Assembly: GCF_004563925.1 (NCBI RefSeq)
Contig: NZ_SPNJ01000001.1
Span: forward strand, 496,001-560,000
Direction of reading: 5' to 3'
From: Herbaspirillum sp. 3R11
GTDB taxonomy: Bacteria > Pseudomonadota > Gammaproteobacteria > Burkholderiales > Burkholderiaceae_D
Length of the DNA stretch: 64,000 bases
Positions 9,053-17,542 of this stretch are shown here, piece after piece (the stretch's first letter is position 1; each line of letters starts with the position of its first letter). A program made the translations under genes and the position numbers. Below the pieces are notes generated by a model that was given only the letters and a program-made list of their open reading frames with translations, ran no database searches and had not been told where the DNA came from.

Positions 9053-9580
9053 ATGAACAATGAAGTGCGCAACGGCGTTACCTGGCGCGCCATGATAGAC
9101 AACGATTTGCCGACCGTGACGGCGATCGCTGCCGAAGTGCATCCGGACTATCCGGAATCGCCTGCAGTGTTTGCGGAGCGGTTGCGCCTGTTTGCCCAGG
9201 GCTGTCTGATCGCCGTCGACGTAAACGGGACTGCGCTCGGTTACGCCATCGCGCATCCGGCCGTGCTGGGACAACCACCGGCCCTGAATTCCCTGTTGCA
9301 TGATTTGTCGTCGCAGGCCGCTTGCCTGTACCTGCACGATGTTGCGCTGACTGCGGCGACGCGCCAGTCAGGCCTCGGCGGCGCTTTGGTCGGATACATC
9401 AGGGAGTTGGCTGGCGCGCATGGATTTTCCTGTGTCGCGCTGATGGCGGTCAACAACTCGGCGGCGTACTGGCAGCGGCGCGGTTTCATGCCGTATGCAC
9501 ATGCTGACGCGGCATTGACCCAGAAGATCGCCAGCTACGACAGCGATGCGCAATATCTGGTGTTGGACACCGGCCGCTGA
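9053..9580 (+). CDS. GNAT-family N-acetyltransferase
   Basis: Predicted acetyl-CoA-dependent acetyltransferase of 175 residues; substrate unknown. The GNAT core is visible: the N-terminal WRAMIDNDLPTVTAIAAEVHP, the strand LYLHDVALTAATRQSGLGGALVGYI with the acetyl-CoA loop (R/Q-x-x-G-x-G), and the later ALMAVNNSAAYWQRRGFM motif. An upstream in-frame ATG (8999) lies in the terminator region. The ATG at 9053 has GGAGAG at good spacing and gives a normal N-terminus. It stands alone and converges on the eps cluster's last gene, with 6 bp between them. Confidence 0.85.
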   Translation: MNNEVRNGVTWRAMIDNDLPTVTAIAAEVHPDYPESPAVFAERLRLFAQGCLIAVDVNGTALGYAIAHPAVLGQPPALNSLLHDLSSQAACLYLHDVALTAATRQSGLGGALVGYIRELAGAHGFSCVALMAVNNSAAYWQRRGFMPYAHADAALTQKIASYDSDAQYLVLDTGR

Positions 9581-9586
9581 GTCAGA

Positions 9587-12100
9587 CTACGACCCCGCAC
9601 GCGCCAGCTCCGCCACCCGCTCCACGCGTCGTGTCGACACCAGGATGGAGCCACCCGGATTGCGTTGCAGCGCCTGGCGCAATACTGCCGCACCGTCGCT
9701 TCCCGGTTGTGCGCCACCCGCCATATACCCATACGTGAATTGCAATGCGCGCTGATGCTGCGCGAGGACGTCAGCCTGACGTTTGTCCAGGCTGTCGCGC
9801 ACCTGCACGATTTGCGCGAGCGACGGCGCCGCTTGCAGCATGGCGGCAATCATCGGCGCTTCGCCGGCGATGCCGAAGTGACGAATCTTGCCGGCTTGCA
9901 CCAGCGACTCCAGCCAGCGTTGCCATTCTTCGGTAGCGATCAGCGCCTGGACCGGCTCGTGCAGGAACAGCACGTCCAGCCAGCCGCGTCGCAGGCGGCG
10001 CAAGCTGTCGTCGAGGCTCTTTTGTGCGCGCGCGATGCTCCAGTCGACAACCGGTTTGTTCAACGCCGGCAAGGCCTTGCCGGCGACTTTGCGCAGCAGG
10101 ATTTCGGGCACGCTGGGGCCGGCGCCGTTCGGCCCGTACAGGCCGACTTTGCTGGCGATCGTGATGCGTTGCAACTCTGCTGTCGGCAATTCCCCCAGCG
10201 ATTTTTCCGCCAGACCGAAGCCGTAATACGGCGACGTGTCGAAGTGTGTGAAGCCGGCGTCCAGCGCCGCCGTCAGCAGCGCCTGCCGCTGCGGTCCCTT
10301 GAACAGATGATGCAAACTGGCCGTGCCGAACGACAGCCGGCTGACGTCGAGCGAGGTGTCGGGAATACGGATGGTTTGCATGCGCTGGGATCCAGGTTGG
10401 AAGGAAAGGGGAGTGCGGGCAGTGCGGGCAGTGCCCATCGACGTGGCAGCATCGTCAGCGACGGGCGCGCTCAGACGCTGGGCAAGCCGATCCGCCAGCC
10501 GGGCCGCCAGCGCCACCGCGAGGAAAGTCGGATTGGCCTCGCCGGTGGTCGGGAAAACGCTGCTTGATGCGATGTGCAGATTGACGACGCCATGCACCTG
10601 GCAATGGCGATCCACTACGCCCAGTTGCGGATCGTCATGCATGCGCGTAGTGCCGACCTGGTGGAAGCCGTCGGTGGCCTGTTCCAGGATATGACCGATG
10701 CGCTGATCCGGCGAGCGATGGTATTCGACCTTGCCTTTGCCGGCGGCGCGCAATTGCCGGTCCAGAATCTCGTGTGCTTTGAGCGCCGATTCGGCGTCGT
10801 CCTTGAGATAACGGAAATCGACGGTCAGGCGCGGCATGCCGTGGGCGTCGTGTTCCGTGTTCAATGTGACGCGGCTATCCAGATTGGGGATCTGCTCGGC
10901 GTGGTAATTGAGCGCATAGGTGCCGCCCTGGTTGCGCAGCACGAAGCCCGGCTTGCGTACCGGCGAGACGTAGCGCAGGCGCAGGATGGTCAGCACGTCG
11001 GCGGCGGCCTGCCAGGGGCGGCGCAGGACATTGAGCAGATGCGCGCCGTAGCGATACGGCGGCGGCCCCACGTGCCGCAGGCGAATTGCCTCCGAAATCA
11101 TGCGGCGGCCGATGGCCGGGAATGACAGCCCGAGGAACACCAGCGACAGCGTCGGATTGCGATGGCGTTCATCGTAGAACGGCGGATTGTCGGCGAAGAA
11201 CGAAGTGTTCAGCACATGATGCGTGCGCTGCGCTTCTTCCGATATGGTGAAGCGGCGCCGTACATACGTGCCGGTGTCGTCCTCCGAGAAATCGAGGTCG
11301 GCGAAATCTCCCGGATGAGTCAATGTCAGGCTGGCAATGCTGCCGAAGATATGGCCCATGTAGTAGCGGCCGAGCGGCCCGCCGATGCCGCCGAACAAGG
11401 CGGGATGTCCCTGCTGCGCGGACAGCAGTAGGCGTGTGGTTTCGAGTCCTCCGCCGGCCAGCACGAAGTGGGATGCTTGCACGACGATGGCGGCGTTCTT
11501 GTGACGAGCCTGCAGCGATTTGACGCTGCGCTGGTCATCGTCAAAGACAAGGCCGGTGACGGTGGCGTCGAACAGGATGTGGATATCGGGCGAGGCCAGC
11601 ACGCGCGGCCCAAGTTTGCCGACCAGCTTCGGCTGGCGCGCCCAGCGCTCCAGTTGCGATAGTTCGATTTCGCTCATCTCCGGCCAGTGCTGCGGCGCCT
11701 GGCGGAATTGCGCCTTGCCGCAGTCCAGGTAATCGGCGGCCTTGTCGTACCAGGGCAGCACTTCGTCCAGCGTGAACGGCCATCCCGAATGCGGTACGTA
11801 CTTGCGCGGTTCGAAGTCGATTGCTTCGAATGGCACGCAACGTCCGCCCCACAGCCAGGAACTGCCGCCCAGGGCGCGGTTCGAGGCCAGTTCCATCGGT
11901 GCGTGCGCTTGCTGGTCGAGCACGGTGGCGCGCGACCATTGCTGCGTCGCCGGATTGTGTTCGGCGCCGCCGGACTCCAGCAGCAACACCTGCCGGCCGC
12001 GCGCTGCGGCTTCCAACGCCAGCGTCAGTCCGACCGGACCGGCGCCGACTATGCAGAGATCGAAGATCCGGTCGGCCGGAAGCGCGGTCAATATCGGCAT
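9587..12100 (-). CDS. GMC oxidoreductase fused to an aldo/keto reductase
   Basis: One 837-residue frame with two enzyme halves. Residues 1-550 are a GMC-type flavoprotein: FAD-binding CIVGAGPVGLTLALEAAARG near residue 17, the NRALGGSSWLWGG segment, and a GMC C-terminal domain with FHQVGTTRMHDDP and SSSVFPTTGEANPT. After a ~25-residue Ala/Thr/Arg-rich linker, residues 574-837 are an aldo/keto reductase with the expected catalytic residues: Asp and Tyr in FDTSPYYGFG, Lys in IASKVGLYG and His in LDVLFLHEP. An internal ATG at the second half (10379-10381) has no clear Shine-Dalgarno, so a true fusion is likely. It lies 40 bp after a GT2 gene, suggesting oxidation or reduction of sugar precursors for the exopolysaccharide. 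Confidence 0.85.
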   Translation of the reverse strand: MPILTALPADRIFDLCIVGAGPVGLTLALEAAARGRQVLLLESGGAEHNPATQQWSRATVLDQQAHAPMELASNRALGGSSWLWGGRCVPFEAIDFEPRKYVPHSGWPFTLDEVLPWYDKAADYLDCGKAQFRQAPQHWPEMSEIELSQLERWARQPKLVGKLGPRVLASPDIHILFDATVTGLVFDDDQRSVKSLQARHKNAAIVVQASHFVLAGGGLETTRLLLSAQQGHPALFGGIGGPLGRYYMGHIFGSIASLTLTHPGDFADLDFSEDDTGTYVRRRFTISEEAQRTHHVLNTSFFADNPPFYDERHRNPTLSLVFLGLSFPAIGRRMISEAIRLRHVGPPPYRYGAHLLNVLRRPWQAAADVLTILRLRYVSPVRKPGFVLRNQGGTYALNYHAEQIPNLDSRVTLNTEHDAHGMPRLTVDFRYLKDDAESALKAHEILDRQLRAAGKGKVEYHRSPDQRIGHILEQATDGFHQVGTTRMHDDPQLGVVDRHCQVHGVVNLHIASSSVFPTTGEANPTFLAVALAARLADRLAQRLSAPVADDAATSMGTARTARTPLSFQPGSQRMQTIRIPDTSLDVSRLSFGTASLHHLFKGPQRQALLTAALDAGFTHFDTSPYYGFGLAEKSLGELPTAELQRITIASKVGLYGPNGAGPSVPEILLRKVAGKALPALNKPVVDWSIARAQKSLDDSLRRLRRGWLDVLFLHEPVQALIATEEWQRWLESLVQAGKIRHFGIAGEAPMIAAMLQAAPSLAQIVQVRDSLDKRQADVLAQHQRALQFTYGYMAGGAQPGSDGAAVLRQALQRNPGGSILVSTRRVERVAELARAGS

Positions 12101-12140
12101 GGAATCGGGGAGGACAGGAAGCGCAGATTCATTGAGGTGG

Positions 12141-13076
12141 TCATTTCTTGCCGAAGAAGTGGTTCTTCAGGCGCGCCATTTGCCATTGGCGCAAGTAGCG
12201 CCGGAATTCAAGGTTTTCGTAGCGCGGCAGGCGGCGCAGGGCGGACCAGAAGTAGCTGAAGATCATCAGCAGGCCGCCGATGATCATCGGTTTTTCGCGC
12301 ATGCGGTTGACGCCGGTGGCGATCGCGTACAGCGGGTGGTAGCCCATGTACCAGTTGCCGCGGCCCCAGCGCAGCCGGCCTTCGTAGATGTGCTTGTCGG
12401 ACGAGCCCATGATGCGGTGGTGCCACAGCCAGGCCTTGGGATCGTAATAGCAGAACGTTTTCCAACCCTTCATCCACGCAGTATGCACATCGATGCCGTC
12501 CCACGACAGATGCTGGACGAAGCCGCCGATATCTTCGAACGCGGTGCGCTTGTACAGCTTGAACTGGCCTGCGACCTGTTCGTCGATATGGCTTTCTTCG
12601 ATGAACTGGCCGTCTTCATGACGATAGACCTTGCCCGACACAGCGGCCAGTTTGGGATCTTCATCGAGCTTGCGGAACATGTGTTCCAGGTAATGCGGAC
12701 CGAACGACATGTCGCCGTCGAGCTTGGCGATGTATTGATAATCCTTGTTCTGAATGTGCTCGACGCCGAAGTTGAAGGCGGCGATGACGCCGCCGCCCAA
12801 CTTGCGGAAGCCGCGGTTCTGGCGCGGCACGAGGCGGATGAAGGGATATTTCTCGGCGTATTCGCGCACGATGTCGGGAGTGGCGTCGGCCGAGCCGTCA
12901 TCCACCAGGATCCATTCAAGCGGCCGGAACGTCTGCGCCACCATCGAGTCCATCGTCAGGCGCAGGTATTGCGACTCATCGCGCACCGGCGAAATGATGA
13001 CCAGCGGCACGATGCGCGGGTCGGTCGCAGGAGGCGCTTGCACCGGCTCCAGAGGCTGCTTCTGAACATCTTGCAT
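12141..13076 (-). CDS. Glycosyltransferase family 2
   Basis: Predicted inverting GT-A glycosyltransferase of 311 residues, probably adding a sugar to the exopolysaccharide repeat at the inner membrane. GT2 signatures: PLVIISPVRDESQYLRLTMDSM, the EWILVDDGSADATPDIV loop, and the metal-binding LDGD in IAKLDGDMSFG. A hydrophobic stretch near the end (MIIGGLLMIFSYFWSALR) may contact the membrane. An ATG at 13094 is in frame, but 13076 has AGAAGGAAGG directly before it. First of a two-gene minus-strand unit with the GMC-AKR fusion, divergent from the WecG-type gene. Confidence 0.88.
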   Translation of the reverse strand: MQDVQKQPLEPVQAPPATDPRIVPLVIISPVRDESQYLRLTMDSMVAQTFRPLEWILVDDGSADATPDIVREYAEKYPFIRLVPRQNRGFRKLGGGVIAAFNFGVEHIQNKDYQYIAKLDGDMSFGPHYLEHMFRKLDEDPKLAAVSGKVYRHEDGQFIEESHIDEQVAGQFKLYKRTAFEDIGGFVQHLSWDGIDVHTAWMKGWKTFCYYDPKAWLWHHRIMGSSDKHIYEGRLRWGRGNWYMGYHPLYAIATGVNRMREKPMIIGGLLMIFSYFWSALRRLPRYENLEFRRYLRQWQMARLKNHFFGKK

Positions 13077-13363
13077 AGGGCCTTCCTTCTGCATGTCTTG
13101 TCGTATGTAAATAAATTTGTGGTCAGGCTCAGTCTTGCTTATGCTTGCGTATGCTGTCTGATACAGACACCCAAATCAAGAATTAATGCGTAAATTGATG
13201 TCAAATAGCGAGTACTTGGCTCGTAATATTGTTAGAATGATATCAAACTAATGATGCAATATAGTCAACTATTTCCGCGATAAGTGTTTGCTGGTTGCTG
13301 GTTGTTGATTACTGACTATCAGGGTTTCTGGATTCGAATCGTTTCTTCACCTCGCCGGAACGC

Positions 13364-14170
13364 ATGACAAAACAAACCGCATTCCCGACGTCGTCCTTGT
13401 TCGGACTTGATATCTGCGCCGCGAGTTTCACCGGGGCAGCCGCGCAACTGATGCAACTGGCCGCGCGCCGCGAAGGACCGCCGGCGATCGTGGTTACGCC
13501 CAACGTCGACCACGTGGTGCGGCTCGATGCCGACGCGCAGTTCCGTCAGTTGTATGTGCAGGCCGATTATATTTTTGCCGACGGCATGCCGCTGGTCTGG
13601 GCCAGCCGTCGCAGCGCGGCGCCGCTGCCTGAGCGCGTCACCGGGTCAGATCTGTTCGTTCGGCTGGCGCGCGAAGCGGCGGCGCAGCAATTACCCGTAT
13701 TCGTCATCGGCGGCATGCCGGGCCAGGAAGCCATGCTGACCGCAGCGTTCGCACGCGTCTATCCGGGTTTGCAGGTGACGCTGTATTGCCCGTCGATGCA
13801 GTTCGATCCGGCAGGTGCCGAGGGGCTGGAGGCGCTGCGGCGCGTGAATGCAGTACGGCCGGGTGTAGTGTTCGTCTGCCTCGGCATGCCCAAGCAGGAG
13901 CGCTGGGCGTTCGCCCACAAGGACAACATGCAGGCCGGCGTGGTCATGTGTGTCGGCGCTGCGATGGAGTTCGCGCTCGGTTTCAAGTCGCGCGCGCCGC
14001 TGTGGATGCAGAAGATCGGCATGGAATGGTTCTGGCGCCTGGCCTCCGAACCGCGCCGTCTGTGGCGCCGCTACATCGTGCAGGGCTCGAAGTTCGCCGG
14101 ATTGCTGCGACGCGAATGGAAGCTGCAGCGTACAATCAATGACAACCAGAAGACAGGGAGCGGCCATTGA
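13364..14170 (+). CDS. WecG/TagA/CpsF-family glycosyltransferase
   Basis: GT26 enzyme of 268 residues that adds the second sugar to an undecaprenyl-PP-linked acceptor. Family signatures: VVTPNVDHVVRLD near residue 45, YIFADGMPLVWASR with the conserved Asp, and the C-terminal VVMCVGAAMEFALGFKSRAPLWMQKIGMEWFWRLASEPRRLWRRY. Its stop (TGA 14168-14170) overlaps the next gene's TTG start, so the two steps that begin the polysaccharide repeat are translated in tandem. The 287-bp gap to the divergent GT2 gene probably contains promoters for both sides, but I could not pick convincing hexamers. Confidence 0.9.
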   Translation: MTKQTAFPTSSLFGLDICAASFTGAAAQLMQLAARREGPPAIVVTPNVDHVVRLDADAQFRQLYVQADYIFADGMPLVWASRRSAAPLPERVTGSDLFVRLAREAAAQQLPVFVIGGMPGQEAMLTAAFARVYPGLQVTLYCPSMQFDPAGAEGLEALRRVNAVRPGVVFVCLGMPKQERWAFAHKDNMQAGVVMCVGAAMEFALGFKSRAPLWMQKIGMEWFWRLASEPRRLWRRYIVQGSKFAGLLRREWKLQRTINDNQKTGSGH

Positions 14171-15573
14171 GCTTTTATTCCGACAAGCGCAACCACCACA
14201 CTACCTTGCTCGGGTTGGCCATCGGCGCAGCCTATGCGCTGACGATCATCCTGACGCTGGAAATCTGCGTCGCGATTTATCAATGGGCCGAATTCGCCAC
14301 TTTCAACTTCGTCGCCGCCGTGTCCGGCGTGACCGGTTTCATCGTTTTCAGCGACCTGCGTCGCTATGCCGTCGACAACGCCGCGCTCATGGTGCATCGC
14401 TTCAGCACTATCGTGAGGCTGTGGATCGGCACCTTCTTCGTGGTGGTGCTGGCTTTGTACCTGACCAAGACGGGCACCGAGTTTTCGCGCGTGGTGGTGA
14501 CGCTGTGGCTGCTTGTCACGCCATTCACGCTGACGCTGACTTCGCTCGGTTGCCGTTGGTGGGCATTGCGCATGTACACCGCCAAGGGCGAGCGCCGCAC
14601 CGCAATCTTCGTCGGTTTCAGTGAAGATGCGCAGCGCCTGGCGGAGTCGTTCCAGACCTCCAGAATGCTCGGCATCACGCCGGTGGGATTCTTTGACAAC
14701 CGCCAGGGAACGCAGCGCGTCGGCTCCGAATTGCCGCGCCTGGGCAGCCTGATGGAAGCAATCGACTGGATCGAACATAATCCCGTCGACGTCGTGTTCG
14801 TCGGCCTGGTGCATGCACGCACCAGCGACATTGCACCGGTGGTGGACGCCTTGCATGACTCGGTGGCGTCGGTGTATTTCGTGCCGGATTCCAAACTGTT
14901 CGGGCTGGGCCACATGCAATACGCCGAGATGGCCGGCACGCCGGTGCTGGTGGCCTACGAGACGCCGTTCATCGGCATTACGCGCTTGCTCAAGCGCTTC
15001 GTTGACGTCATCATGTCGTTCCTGATCCTGCTGCTGCTGAGCCCGGTCCTGCTGACCATTGCCATCGGCGTCAAGCTGTCGTCGCCGGGACCGGTGGTGT
15101 TCCGCCAGATGCGTTACGGCGTCGGCGGCCAGAAGATCGTGGTATCCAAATTCCGCTCCATGCGCAACGATCCCTTGCCACAGACCGGCGAGGTCAAGCA
15201 GGCTACCGTCGGCGATGCGCGCGTGACGCCGTTCGGACGTTTTCTGCGCAAGACTTCGCTCGATGAACTGCCGCAATTCTTCAACGTGCTGGAAGGCTCG
15301 ATGAGCATCGTCGGACCGCGCCCCCATGCGGTCCAGCACAACGAGCTGTATCGCAAGCAGGTCAAGGGCTACATGTTGCGGCACAAGGTCAAGCCCGGTA
15401 TCACCGGCTGGGCCCAGATCAATGGCCTGCGCGGCGAAACCGACACGCTCGACAAGATGCAGCGCCGCATCGAATACGACCTGTACTACATCCGCAACTG
15501 GTCGCTCGGGCTCGACTTCAAAATCATTCTGCGCACGGTGCTGGTGGTCGTCAAAGACCGCAACGCCTACTAG
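14167..15573 (+). CDS. Undecaprenyl-phosphate sugar phosphotransferase (WcaJ-type)
   Basis: Integral membrane enzyme that starts polysaccharide synthesis by moving a sugar-1-phosphate onto undecaprenyl phosphate. The 468 residues have several hydrophobic segments in the first ~130, a middle cytoplasmic region, then the bacterial sugar transferase domain from about 275: FKRFVDVIMSFLILLLLSPVL, SPGPVVFRQMRYG, KFRSMRND, KTSLDELPQFFNVLEGSMS and KPGITGWAQINGLRGET. It starts at TTG (14167) behind GGGAG and overlaps the stop of the previous gene by four bases (TTGA). Glucose is the usual sugar for this family; not provable here. Confidence 0.92.
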   Translation: MSFYSDKRNHHTTLLGLAIGAAYALTIILTLEICVAIYQWAEFATFNFVAAVSGVTGFIVFSDLRRYAVDNAALMVHRFSTIVRLWIGTFFVVVLALYLTKTGTEFSRVVVTLWLLVTPFTLTLTSLGCRWWALRMYTAKGERRTAIFVGFSEDAQRLAESFQTSRMLGITPVGFFDNRQGTQRVGSELPRLGSLMEAIDWIEHNPVDVVFVGLVHARTSDIAPVVDALHDSVASVYFVPDSKLFGLGHMQYAEMAGTPVLVAYETPFIGITRLLKRFVDVIMSFLILLLLSPVLLTIAIGVKLSSPGPVVFRQMRYGVGGQKIVVSKFRSMRNDPLPQTGEVKQATVGDARVTPFGRFLRKTSLDELPQFFNVLEGSMSIVGPRPHAVQHNELYRKQVKGYMLRHKVKPGITGWAQINGLRGETDTLDKMQRRIEYDLYYIRNWSLGLDFKIILRTVLVVVKDRNAY

Positions 15574-15595
15574 GCCGGGCGTCGCGCATGCAGAC

Positions 15596-16789
15596 ATGGT
15601 GAACGCCGTATCCCGACACTTGCTGAGCGAGCTGGCCCCGGACATTGCCGGGCGCTTTGCCGACGGCGTCGCCATCCGCGTCCACACTTCCTTCGAACAA
15701 GCCGAACAACGCTGGCGCGCCGCGCAGGAAGAGTGCGTGTGCTACGGCTTCCAATCCTATGACTGGCTGGCGACCTGGTATGCAACGCTGGGCCGGCGGC
15801 AGGGCTGGGAAGTCCTGCTGGTCGAACTGACTGACGGGAATGATCGCACCCTGATGCTGCTGCCGCTGGGACGACGACGTCAATACGGATTGCGCATTGC
15901 GAGCTTTCTCGGCGGCGAAGTGACCGACTACAACGCGCCGCTGCTGCGCGCCGATTTCGACATCTCGGCCTTTGGCGTATTGTGGCCGGTGATCTTGCGG
16001 CTGCTCGGCGGCGTCGATGTGTTTCGCGCGCGTCGCGTGCCATTGCACGTCGAAGGCGTCGCCAATCCGATGGCTGCGCTGGCCGGCATGCAGCATACCG
16101 AACAGGCCCATGTGGCGACGCTGACGAGCAGCTTCGAAGAATTCCAGAAGCAGCGCAGCGCCAAGGTGTTCGCCGATACGCGCCGGCAATTGCGACGGTT
16201 GGGCGAGCTCGGTACGGTGCAGTTGCTGATCGATACGACGGCGCCACAGCGTGCGCAAGTGGTGGACGCCATGGCGCGTCAGAAGGCGCGGCGCTGGCAT
16301 GAGACCGGCAGTCGGGACCTGTTTGCGGAAGAGGGCTATCTGACCTTCTATCAGGATCTTGCTGCGAATGGACTAGGAGGCGGCGCGGTCGTGGTGTCAG
16401 CGCTGTACGTCGATGGGCATTTGGTCGCCACGCATTGGGGCATCCGCTACGGCAAGCGTTTTTACTGGTTGATGCCGGGGTACGAAGACGGCGAGTGGGG
16501 GCGTTATTCGGTGGGGCGCATCCTGCTCGATGCGGTGGTGCGCGATTGCATCGCCCAGGGGCTGGCACTGTTCGATCTCACGGTCGGCGACGAAGCTTAC
16601 AAACAACAATGGGCCGATCACATTCTGCCGCTGTATGCCGGCCAGCAAGGCCACAGCCTGCGCGGCAAGCTGGCGGTCACGTTGGACCGGACCTACCGCC
16701 GCCTGCGCGAACGGGCGCGCGCCAACCAGACCTTGCGCTCGCTGGTCAGGCGTCTGCGGGGGCAGCGTACTGCTGCAGATAGTCGATAG
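15596..16789 (+). CDS. FemAB/BcsL-like acetyltransferase
   Basis: Predicted GNAT-fold protein of 397 residues of the kind found in exopolysaccharide clusters (CelD/BcsL, FemAB-like). Recognisable parts are SFEEFQKQRSAKVFADTRRQLRRL followed by the C-terminal half: VVVSALYVDGHLVATHWGIRYGKRFYWLMPGYEDGEWGRYSVGRILL and FDLTVGDEAYKQQWAD. It may acylate the polymer. The frame is open upstream of the ATG at 15596, but that part overlaps the sugar transferase gene. The Shine-Dalgarno is weak. Its last 44 bp overlap tail-to-tail with the deacetylase gene on the other strand. Confidence 0.75.
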   Translation: MVNAVSRHLLSELAPDIAGRFADGVAIRVHTSFEQAEQRWRAAQEECVCYGFQSYDWLATWYATLGRRQGWEVLLVELTDGNDRTLMLLPLGRRRQYGLRIASFLGGEVTDYNAPLLRADFDISAFGVLWPVILRLLGGVDVFRARRVPLHVEGVANPMAALAGMQHTEQAHVATLTSSFEEFQKQRSAKVFADTRRQLRRLGELGTVQLLIDTTAPQRAQVVDAMARQKARRWHETGSRDLFAEEGYLTFYQDLAANGLGGGAVVVSALYVDGHLVATHWGIRYGKRFYWLMPGYEDGEWGRYSVGRILLDAVVRDCIAQGLALFDLTVGDEAYKQQWADHILPLYAGQQGHSLRGKLAVTLDRTYRRLRERARANQTLRSLVRRLRGQRTAADSR

Positions 16790-17519
16790 CGGCATTCACC
16801 GGCAACACCTTGCAGCCGGCCGCCAGCGCCGCCGTTACTGCACGTTCCAGCCGCTCGGGCGTGTAGCCGTAGCGGCTCGGCGGGTCTTCCACATCATGCG
16901 TATTCACAATCAGCCAACCTTTGCGGCGCACCGTGCGTTGCAGCAGCGTGTCGTAGTTTTCGGCATCCACGTGCACGTCGTAGAGTCGATGCGTTTTCAG
17001 CGCGTTCAGGTCGGCGGAGTCTTCGTGCGTGCCGCCGCCGGTGATGCGGCTGGATCGGAAGCGCTTGCCGCAGATGCGCTTGGCGTTGTAGGCATAGGCG
17101 CCGAACGGATAGGCAAAATCCAGCGTCAGCGGGTCCACGCCCAGTTCGGCCAGGAAGGCGGCGTTGCGGTCGAGCTCCTGCTCCAGTTCGGCAGCGGTGA
17201 GCGTGTCGCAGCGGACGTGCGAGTAGCTGTGGCAGCCGAGTTCGTGGCCGGTAGCCAGCAGGGTACGCAGATGTTCGCGCGAGTGGCAGGGCTTGCCTTC
17301 TTCGAGCGCGTCGGTGAGGCCGCCGGCGACGTAAAACGTGCCGCGCGCGCCATGCCGCTCAAGCGCCTGGGCTCCGGCCACGCAAGCTGATGCAGGTACA
17401 TCGTCGAAGGTGAAGCTGACTACGCCGACGTCGGCGCGCAGCGGCAATATTTCCTTGAACGCATGCTGCGCCAGTCGTCGACTGATGCGCAGGGCCAGTT
17501 TGGAAGCGGTATCGGGCAT
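16746..17519 (-). CDS. Polysaccharide deacetylase (NodB-like)
   Basis: Predicted metal-dependent de-N-acetylase of 257 residues. The catalytic pair lies in FTFDDVP (Asp39, Asp40), and the metal-binding His pair in GCHSYSH (His97, His101). The domain continues with DFAYPFGAYA and a late VNTHDVEDPPSRYG segment. No signal peptide is evident, so it may work on cytoplasmic lipid-linked sugars, or the export route is unclear. Last gene of the long minus-strand eps operon, 23 bp after the acyltransferase gene, overlapping the convergent FemAB-like gene. Confidence 0.88.
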   Translation of the reverse strand: MPDTASKLALRISRRLAQHAFKEILPLRADVGVVSFTFDDVPASACVAGAQALERHGARGTFYVAGGLTDALEEGKPCHSREHLRTLLATGHELGCHSYSHVRCDTLTAAELEQELDRNAAFLAELGVDPLTLDFAYPFGAYAYNAKRICGKRFRSSRITGGGTHEDSADLNALKTHRLYDVHVDAENYDTLLQRTVRRKGWLIVNTHDVEDPPSRYGYTPERLERAVTAALAAGCKVLPVNAAIDYLQQYAAPADA

Positions 17520-17542
17520 GGGATTTTTCCGGAATCGTCGCC

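Noticed and set aside
14071..15687. 538-codon minus-strand frame opposite the sugar transferase gene
   Set aside because: Low-complexity His/Gln/Asp-rich translation, antisense to a recognised membrane enzyme.
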